The translations under genes were made by a program, and so were the position numbers. From WANQ01 sp964448055 (GTDB taxonomy: Archaea; Thermoproteota; Thermoprotei_A; Sulfolobales; WANQ01), in the NCBI GenBank assembly GCA_964448055.1, contig CAYUVB010000001.1:1-64000 (forward strand): 64,000 bases of DNA, read 5' to 3'. Below, one piece after another: positions 58,329-64,000 of the stretch. Position 1 is the stretch's first letter, and each line of letters begins with the position of its first letter. The notes below the pieces were generated by a model. That model ran no database searches. It saw only the letters and a list, made by a program, of their open reading frames with translations, and was not told the origin of the DNA.

Positions 58329-59294
58329 ATGAAGATTGTAGCTCTTGCACCAGGTAAGGTCATATTATTTGGTGAACATTTTGTTGTTAAAGGAAAGCCA
58401 GCTATAGCTGTAGCATTAGGGCTAAGACTGAAGGTTGAAGTACGAGAGTATACTGGTGGTATAGTAGTTATATCGAGAAATACTGGTGAGAGATTAGTAG
58501 TTGATCCAGGAACATTAAGCGCTAGTAGTAATAACCTTAAACAGCTCATAGCTATACTAAGAAGGCTTAAAGACATGTGTGGCTCTCTTAAACCGGCTTA
58601 TATTGAAATACATTCAGATATACCAATTGCTGCAGGATTAGGTTCAAGTGCTTCGTTAGCAGTAGCTTTCACAGCGGCGTTCTCAAGATACCTGGGACTA
58701 CATCTCAACAAGTATGAAATATCCAATATAGCATATGAAGCTGAGAAAATAGTACATGGCAAGCCTAGCGGTATAGATAATACTATAGCTTCTATTGGTG
58801 GAGCAATACTTTACCGTAAAGGCTCTATTCGAAGTATAAGTATATCGAAATTAGATGAAGTAGCATTAATAATAGCTGATACTGGAATAGAAAGGTCAAC
58901 ACGTGAAGCTGTTCTTAAAGTTTTATCCCTATGTGAAAGACATCCAAAGGTTATGGAGAAAATATATGATGCCTCCGAGGAAATAGTCCATGAAGCTGAG
59001 CAAGCATTAAGGAACGGTGAATGGGAGCGTATAGGAGAACTAATGAATATAAACCATGGCTTATTATCAGCTATTGGTGTATCATTAATCGAATTGGAGA
59101 AACTAGTTTATGTTGCTCGTAAAGCAGGTGCTTTAGGTGCAAAGATTACTGGAGCAGGTATGGGCGGCTCAATCATAGCTTTAGCTTGGAAGAGAAAGGC
59201 TAACCAGGTGGTAGAAGCACTTAGAAGGGAGGCTAAATTAGTAATAAGTACGGGTATAGATAGAGAAGGAGTTATAGTAAGGGAAGAAAATTGA
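58329..59294 (+). CDS. mvk: mevalonate kinase
   Basis: A 321-residue GHMP kinase, phosphorylating mevalonate for archaeal isoprenoid lipids. The N-terminal APGKVILFGEHFVVKGKPAIA is the mevalonate kinase signature; the phosphate loop IPIAAGLGSSASLAVA is at 98-113; HGKPSGIDNTIA carries the catalytic Asp; GAKITGAGMGGSIIALA is the C-terminal GHMP motif. The gene overlaps the phosphoribosyltransferase gene by 4 nt. Other mevalonate pathway genes are not in the window. Confidence 0.95.
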   Translation: MKIVALAPGKVILFGEHFVVKGKPAIAVALGLRLKVEVREYTGGIVVISRNTGERLVVDPGTLSASSNNLKQLIAILRRLKDMCGSLKPAYIEIHSDIPIAAGLGSSASLAVAFTAAFSRYLGLHLNKYEISNIAYEAEKIVHGKPSGIDNTIASIGGAILYRKGSIRSISISKLDEVALIIADTGIERSTREAVLKVLSLCERHPKVMEKIYDASEEIVHEAEQALRNGEWERIGELMNINHGLLSAIGVSLIELEKLVYVARKAGALGAKITGAGMGGSIIALAWKRKANQVVEALRREAKLVISTGIDREGVIVREEN

Positions 59295-59995
59295 TACTCG
59301 ACGAAAGATATCTAGCAATAGACTTACTAAGAGCATTAAAAAAGTACTTAACTTATAGCGAACTAGAAGAATATCTTCAAATACCTGCACCAGGATTATG
59401 GAGGTATGTTAATGCTAAAATAATCCCTACTCGTGAGAAAGCCCGTGAAATACTATCTAGGATCATAGAATACAAGCTCGTATCCAAGGTAATTAAAACT
59501 CGTTTAAGAATTGTTGAAGAAGGAATAGTGAATACATATAATGTAATATACGATCCAAGTATACTTAAACTACTAGGATACGAAGCTTACAGCATGTTCA
59601 AGGACTATAAGCCAACATTAATAATGAGTGCTGAAGTAGATGGTATACCGCTCGCTATTAGTGTAGCTGAATACTTTGATTCCAAGGTCCTTATAGTGAA
59701 GAAGCGTCGTGAGGCAGGATTTAAAGATTACATAGAATACGCTATGGTGTCTAGAGATATACCTGCTATAACTACACTGTATGCTCCTAAGGAACTCTTT
59801 AATCGTGGAGATAAGGTTCTAATAGTTGACGACCTACTTCGTACAGGTAGAACATGTAATGCTCTCATAGAAATAGCTAGGGAAGCCAAGGTAGACATTG
59901 TAGGAGTTTTTGCAGCTATAGCAGTAGGCTACGAATGGACTAAACATGTAAGGAATACAAGAGTACATGTAGTTTTTCAAGTTGAAGCTCTTTAA
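59291..59995 (+). CDS. HTH-phosphoribosyltransferase fusion (GfcR-like)
   Basis: A 234-residue protein. An N-terminal helix-turn-helix (about 15-50, YLTYSELEEYLQIPAPGLWRYVN) is followed by a type I PRTase fold with the PRPP loop VLIVDDLLRTGRT (about 176-188). The same architecture occurs in haloarchaeal GfcR, a regulator derived from orotate PRTase. It is therefore more likely a nucleotide- or PRPP-sensing regulator than a biosynthetic enzyme. It is coupled to the mevalonate kinase gene (4-nt overlap) and convergent with a membrane protein gene. Confidence 0.82.
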   Translation: MILDERYLAIDLLRALKKYLTYSELEEYLQIPAPGLWRYVNAKIIPTREKAREILSRIIEYKLVSKVIKTRLRIVEEGIVNTYNVIYDPSILKLLGYEAYSMFKDYKPTLIMSAEVDGIPLAISVAEYFDSKVLIVKKRREAGFKDYIEYAMVSRDIPAITTLYAPKELFNRGDKVLIVDDLLRTGRTCNALIEIAREAKVDIVGVFAAIAVGYEWTKHVRNTRVHVVFQVEAL

Positions 59996-60393
59996 CGTCT
60001 TCTCCTCTTATAGTACCTTGTTCTCCAGATCCTAGAGTATACTATTGGACCTATGAAGTAAGCTATGAATAAAGTCACAACTAGTAGAGCAATATAACCA
60101 CTATTAACACCTAGTAAAGCTAAATCATTAATTCTACCTTTAAATACGTAAACTATTGCTGAAATACCTATACCGATAACATAGCCTATGCCGTAACCTA
60201 TGACACTTGTTATTGGTATAATGTCTCGTGCACGAAGATATTCACCAGAATATGTGAAAGCAACAATTATTCCCGAGGCTATACTTGCAGCAATTATTGC
60301 TATATAGGCTAAATTTACGCTTAAGCTAGTTAAAACGGCAACTAATATAGCTGTAATAATAATAGAATAGATTAATGTCTTGCTGTCATACAT
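59992..60393 (-). CDS. small membrane protein, four transmembrane segments
   Basis: A 133-residue protein with four hydrophobic segments: about 8-28 (LIYSIIITAILVAVLTSL), 30-48 (AYIAIIAASIASGIIVAFT), 57-78 (ITSVIGYGIGYVIGIGISAIVYV) and 91-114 (YIALLVVTLFIAYFIGPIVYS). The C-terminus is strongly basic (RTRYYKRRRR). No family is recognised. Confidence 0.5.
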   Translation of the reverse strand: MYDSKTLIYSIIITAILVAVLTSLSVNLAYIAIIAASIASGIIVAFTYSGEYLRARDIIPITSVIGYGIGYVIGIGISAIVYVFKGRINDLALLGVNSGYIALLVVTLFIAYFIGPIVYSRIWRTRYYKRRRR

Positions 60394-60488
60394 TGATTTA
60401 ACACCTTCCCGGTATAGCGTAGTATTGATATGTGCTAGAAGCCTAGTAGAAGCTGAGAAATAAAAGGTTCACTCCTAGAATATATTAG

Positions 60489-61619
60489 CTACTTGATTAA
60501 AGGTCTCCTACGTGTAACAGCTATTATGAAATGCCTAAGTATCTCCCTTATATTTTCGGGATGCTTATCTTCTCTTAAACCATCTATAATTACTTGCTCG
60601 TTTGTAACAACTATATTTCTAGCCTTAATTCTTAGATATTCAAATAGATCGTAAAACCATTTGGTTTTTACTGTGGGTAATTCTCCTTTACCACATGGAC
60701 CATATTTACAAGCATTACATGACAGCCTATGTGCCTCGATATTTGCTGCGCAAGCAGAAGGATACACCTTTATACCATAGGATTCGAGTACCCTTTTTAC
60801 CTTAGCTTTAAGGTCTTGTTCAATAATTGTTACTTGATCACGATTACCTCTTGGTTTTCGTGGTAACCTCTTATTAACCTCGTTAACGGGATAACCTATC
60901 GATGCCAGCCTCTTAATAATTCCTGGGGTGACTCTAAGAGAACCTAATACAGCACCGTTAACTCCCACTTCCATAGCATATGCTGCTATTCTTTCTATTT
61001 CCTTATCAGTTATCCCTGGTATTATTGGGCGTACGAATAATGTAACATGTAGACCTGTTTTTCTCAACTCTCTTACCGATTCCAATCTCTTAATAGGTGA
61101 TGGGGCATTAGGTTCTAATTGTTTAGCTTTTTCTATGGTTACGACTGTTAATAGTATACTTAATCTTGGTTCAGCTTTCTTAAGCTTTCTAGCAGTATCA
61201 GAACTGAGTGGTATCTTAGTTGAAACTTGGCTAGGTAGTTTTAAATACTCGTATACTGTTCTAATGTATTCTATTGCTTTATCCATGGTTTCTGATAGAA
61301 AGGGTTCCGTAACACTACCATAGGCAGCAAGAGTATATCCAGGAAATACGTAAGGATTTACTGCTAATGAATACACAAGTTCTAAGGGTGATAAAGGATA
61401 AGGTCTAGGTTTCATTTCAAAACCCATGTCAGGTACATAGCAGTATAAGCAACCAAGACTACATCCTATACCTGTATGTATGGTCATACCACAAGGTCTA
61501 GGTTTACGCTTCGCGTGATGATCTCTTTTTGCCTTGGATATCGATTTATCATCCAGTAGTGATTCTAGAAATTCTATAATCTTCTTCTTCCCCTCAAATA
61601 CACCCACCAAGGGGTTCAT
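60489..61619 (-). CDS. radical SAM protein with C-terminal Cys cluster
   Basis: A 376-residue radical SAM enzyme of the SPL/COG1533-like type. The SAM [4Fe-4S] motif is GCSLGCLYCYVPD (Cys-x3-Cys-x2-Cys, about 53-60). AAYGSVTEPFLS and the barrel VRPIIPGITDKEIERI follow. The C-terminal part (about 285-320) has a second Cys group, CAANIEAHRLSCNACKYGPCGKGE, which could bind an auxiliary cluster. The substrate is unknown. It lies upstream of the CxxCxxCC protein gene on the opposite strand. Confidence 0.88.
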   Translation of the reverse strand: MNPLVGVFEGKKKIIEFLESLLDDKSISKAKRDHHAKRKPRPCGMTIHTGIGCSLGCLYCYVPDMGFEMKPRPYPLSPLELVYSLAVNPYVFPGYTLAAYGSVTEPFLSETMDKAIEYIRTVYEYLKLPSQVSTKIPLSSDTARKLKKAEPRLSILLTVVTIEKAKQLEPNAPSPIKRLESVRELRKTGLHVTLFVRPIIPGITDKEIERIAAYAMEVGVNGAVLGSLRVTPGIIKRLASIGYPVNEVNKRLPRKPRGNRDQVTIIEQDLKAKVKRVLESYGIKVYPSACAANIEAHRLSCNACKYGPCGKGELPTVKTKWFYDLFEYLRIKARNIVVTNEQVIIDGLREDKHPENIREILRHFIIAVTRRRPLIK

Positions 61620-61771
61620 GGTGCTCTATCCTTAGCAGTGCCTCCTAGTTCAATAAATCTTAATACTTATGTAGACTATTTAGCAGTCATTAATACTTAA
61701 CTTGTTTAGAACAAGAAAGTATATGAAAGTATGGGTTACTGTAACCCTAAGTAACGGTAGGAGAAGTAGGG

Positions 61772-62401
61772 ATGATATTCAAGTGCCTTGGCTGTGGCAA
61801 TTGTTGTAGACTTTCACCAATAACATTGTTGCCTCATGAAGTACATATACTTAGACGTGAGGCTCGGAGGCTCGATATTAATGTAGAAATAAAACCTGGA
61901 TACATGGTTTACGATGCAGTATCAAGGTCGCTTATAGTACTATCATATCATCTTGAATTAGACAGTAAAACTCGTAGATGTCCTTTCTTAATGAGCGACA
62001 ATAAATGCTTACTGCATGGACGTTATAAACCGTACACATGTAAGAGCTTCCCTTACGTTCCAAGGGAAATACATTACATTGTTGATCGATTAACTAAGAC
62101 TATAGCTCATAGATCAATCTATGGTATTTCTACAGCATGCTTGTTCGTCAAACAGCATAGCAAGAAAATCGAGGAACTAGTAAAACTCTATGGAATTCAA
62201 AAGATCTTTCCCAACGAATATAAGAGCGCTCATGAGGCAGAAACTTGGCGTAAATGGTATATGGCTGCATTAACGCTACTTTGGAGACATGGTTTAATAA
62301 ACCTTTACAGTGACGTAAACGTAGAAGATGCAAGAAGAGTTAATGCCTATGATTTTATAGTTGCTAGAATGATAGTCCTACGTAGTATATTATTGAGATA
62401 A
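61772..62401 (+). CDS. YkgJ/CxxCxxCC-family Fe-S or zinc protein
   Basis: A 209-residue protein. The N-terminus is FKCLGCGNCCRLSPITLLPHEV (CxxCxxCC), later RRCPFLMSDNKCLLHGRYKPYTCKSFPYVPR completes the Cys set. These ligands bind an Fe-S cluster or zinc. The C-terminal half is helical and Trp-rich. The family role is unknown; related proteins occur with flagellar and methyltransferase genes. It is divergent from the radical SAM gene, separated by 152 bp. Confidence 0.85.
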   Translation: MIFKCLGCGNCCRLSPITLLPHEVHILRREARRLDINVEIKPGYMVYDAVSRSLIVLSYHLELDSKTRRCPFLMSDNKCLLHGRYKPYTCKSFPYVPREIHYIVDRLTKTIAHRSIYGISTACLFVKQHSKKIEELVKLYGIQKIFPNEYKSAHEAETWRKWYMAALTLLWRHGLINLYSDVNVEDARRVNAYDFIVARMIVLRSILLR

Positions 62402-62494
62402 TGTTCTTAGAAGAGATTAAGAGGAAAATCTTTTTCAGTAAAGACCTTCTAGCTCCCTTATAGTTCCGTAGAGAGTACCATATGGGGTTAAGTC

Positions 62495-63973
62495 TTGTCG
62501 ACTATTGAGGTTGAGCAACGTAAGAAGATTAGAGAGGAATTGATAAAGGAAGGAGTAAACCCTTATCCGCATCAACCAAAGTATACTCCTATACCGGTTA
62601 AAGAGGTAGTAAGTTCCCCACATATAGGATCAAAAGTTAACATTGCTGGTAGGATCGTAGCAATTAGACGACATGGCAAAATAGTGTTCGTAGACTTAGT
62701 CGATGATGGTGTAAGAATACAATTATACATTTCACCAAATACCATAAGTGATGAGAAATTCAAATGGTTCTTAGATAACATCGACCTAGGAGACTACATT
62801 AATGTTCATGGAGAGCTGTTTTACACTAAACGTGGTGAATTAACGGTTAAAATAGAAGACTATCAACTATTAGCTAAGGCATTACGTAGTCCGCCAGTAA
62901 AATATGGTCACCGTATAATGGATCCTGAAGTAAGATATCGTAAGAGATACCTAGATATAATGTTAACTCCTAAGATAAGATGGATCTTTGAAGTAAGATT
63001 TAAGACAATAGAAGAGATAAGGAAGTTTATGTGGTCACGAGGATACATAGAAGTTGAGACACCGATACTACAACCTGTTTATGGAGGAGCTGTGGCAAGA
63101 CCCTTTACAACGCGTGTATGGGCTTTAGATGAGGAGTGGTATCTACGTATAAGCCCAGAGCTCTATCTTAAGAGACTAATAGTGGCAGGGTTCAATAAGG
63201 TATTTGAGATAGGAAAGAACTTCCGTAACGAAGACATAGACGTTCATCATAATCCAGAGTTTACAATGATGGAAGCTTATAAAGCATACGCAGATTATCA
63301 TGATATGATGAGACTTACAGAGGATCTAGTATCAACTGTAGCATACCGTGTACTAGGTAAGACGAAAATAACTTATCCAATAGAATCTGAAGAGGGTAAA
63401 GTAGAAGAAGTCGAAATAAACCTCTCACCTCCATGGAAGAGAATAAGGCTTGTTGACGCGTTAAGGGAATACGCTAATCTTGATCCAGAAAAACTAAGCG
63501 ATGACGAAATTAAAGAATTGTTAAGAAAGTATCAACTTAAACTAGCTGGAGGCTATGATCGTGGTAGAGCAATAGTTAAATTATTTGATCGTCTTGTAGG
63601 TAGAAGGTTGATACAACCAACATTTGTAATAGACTTCCCAGCGTCTTCATCACCATTAACAAAGCCTCATCGTGAGAACCCAGAGTATGCTGAACGATTT
63701 GAAGCATATATTGCTGGCTTAGAATTAGCAAACGCTTATACTGAGCTAAATGATCCTATCCTCCAAGCAGAATACTTTAGAAGAGAAGAAGAAAGGAAGA
63801 AGCTAGGTGACGCTGAAGCACATCCTTATGACTGGGACTTCGTTGAAGCATTAGAGTATGGTATGCCCCCTACAGGAGGATTAGGCTTAGGAATAGATAG
63901 ACTTGTAATGATATTAGTGGGTACAACGTCGATTAAAGAAGTGATACTATTCCCTATGATGAAGAGAGGATAA
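62495..63973 (+). CDS. lysS: lysyl-tRNA synthetase, class II
   Basis: A 492-residue class IIb synthetase. An N-terminal OB-fold anticodon-binding domain (about 50-145, VNIAGRIVAIRRHGKIVFVDL) is followed by the catalytic domain: motif 1 around IEVETPILQPVYGGAVARPF, motif 2 FRNEDIDVHHNPEFTMMEAY, motif 3 GGLGLGIDRLVMIL. The TTG start at 62495 precedes STIEVEQRKKIREEL. It charges tRNA-Lys. Class II LysRS fits Crenarchaeota, while many methanogens use class I. The gene ends 27 bases before the window end. Confidence 0.97.
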   Translation: MSTIEVEQRKKIREELIKEGVNPYPHQPKYTPIPVKEVVSSPHIGSKVNIAGRIVAIRRHGKIVFVDLVDDGVRIQLYISPNTISDEKFKWFLDNIDLGDYINVHGELFYTKRGELTVKIEDYQLLAKALRSPPVKYGHRIMDPEVRYRKRYLDIMLTPKIRWIFEVRFKTIEEIRKFMWSRGYIEVETPILQPVYGGAVARPFTTRVWALDEEWYLRISPELYLKRLIVAGFNKVFEIGKNFRNEDIDVHHNPEFTMMEAYKAYADYHDMMRLTEDLVSTVAYRVLGKTKITYPIESEEGKVEEVEINLSPPWKRIRLVDALREYANLDPEKLSDDEIKELLRKYQLKLAGGYDRGRAIVKLFDRLVGRRLIQPTFVIDFPASSSPLTKPHRENPEYAERFEAYIAGLELANAYTELNDPILQAEYFRREEERKKLGDAEAHPYDWDFVEALEYGMPPTGGLGLGIDRLVMILVGTTSIKEVILFPMMKRG

Positions 63974-64000
63974 AATATAAGATGCGTAACCAGAATCTAG

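Overview
The window looks like the chromosome of a hyperthermophilic crenarchaeon (Thermoproteota), most likely of the Desulfurococcales type. Supporting evidence: archaeal-only families (archaeal S-adenosylmethionine synthetase, L35Ae, TIP49/RuvBL-like ATPase, RIO2 kinase, deoxyhypusine synthase, NucS, DUF460, archaeal NFACT/Rqc2-like protein, Fap7/AK6, archaeal DNA ligase), many TTG/GTG starts, tightly overlapping genes, AT-rich promoters close to start codons, and a split glycine decarboxylase. The bulk is AT-rich. The genus call is inference.

Layout. 1-1.95 kb: a GC-richer segment with the 3' part of a tRNA-Arg(TCG), a reading frame that starts inside the tRNA remnant, a small gene with three GTGCAC sites at its start, and a tyrosine recombinase; this is an integrated element or its remnant. 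1.96-6.5 kb: glycine cleavage genes (gcvPA-gcvPB on the minus strand, divergent gcvT-gcvH on the plus strand), followed by PAC2 and Hsp20-like genes. 7.8-12.2 kb: minus-strand block with DRG-type GTPase, RNase HII, a TIM-barrel epimerase, an unknown Cys-rich protein and a DUF354 protein cut by an assembly gap. 12.3-14.2 kb: poorly assembled stretch with two 100-N gaps, a methyltransferase broken by an in-frame TAA and a truncated 3-methyladenine glycosylase. 14.4-22 kb: phosphohexomutase, Trm112-like protein, unknown membrane proteins, TIP49-like ATPase (interrupted by an artefactual gap) and an NRAMP-like transporter. 22-35 kb: 3-hexulose-6-phosphate synthase, CTP synthase, ArsR regulator, RIO2, DUF460, SAM synthetase, Lsm, NucS, UPF0282, SPOUT methyltransferase and NFACT. 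35.1-39.2 kb: five consecutive CBS-only genes carrying about 18 CBS motifs. 39.3-45.5 kb: Mut7-C RNase, AMMECR1, L35Ae, DNA ligase, Fap7/AK6 and ADP-forming acyl-CoA synthetase alpha subunit. 46-50.5 kb: a probable amino-acid/peptide catabolic group (diaminopentanoate dehydrogenase-like, gamma-glutamyltransferase-like, class III aminotransferase). 50.7-64 kb: ABC exporter, FAD synthase, deoxyhypusine synthase, SufC-SufB, mevalonate kinase, HTH-phosphoribosyltransferase, radical SAM and Fe-S proteins, and class II lysyl-tRNA synthetase.

Two of the four 100-N gaps (19577-19676 and 45336-45435) are flanked by exact 55-base duplicates. Collapsing each gap plus one copy restores an intact gene, so these are scaffolding artefacts rather than missing sequence. 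Four intergenic places carry GC-rich hairpins in an otherwise AT-rich sequence and are candidate structured RNAs.

The items most worth following up are the tRNA-associated element at the left end, the five-gene CBS array, the unassigned hairpin RNAs, and the DRG and NRAMP relatives with altered signature motifs. No CRISPR array, rRNA, intact tRNA or insertion sequence was seen.
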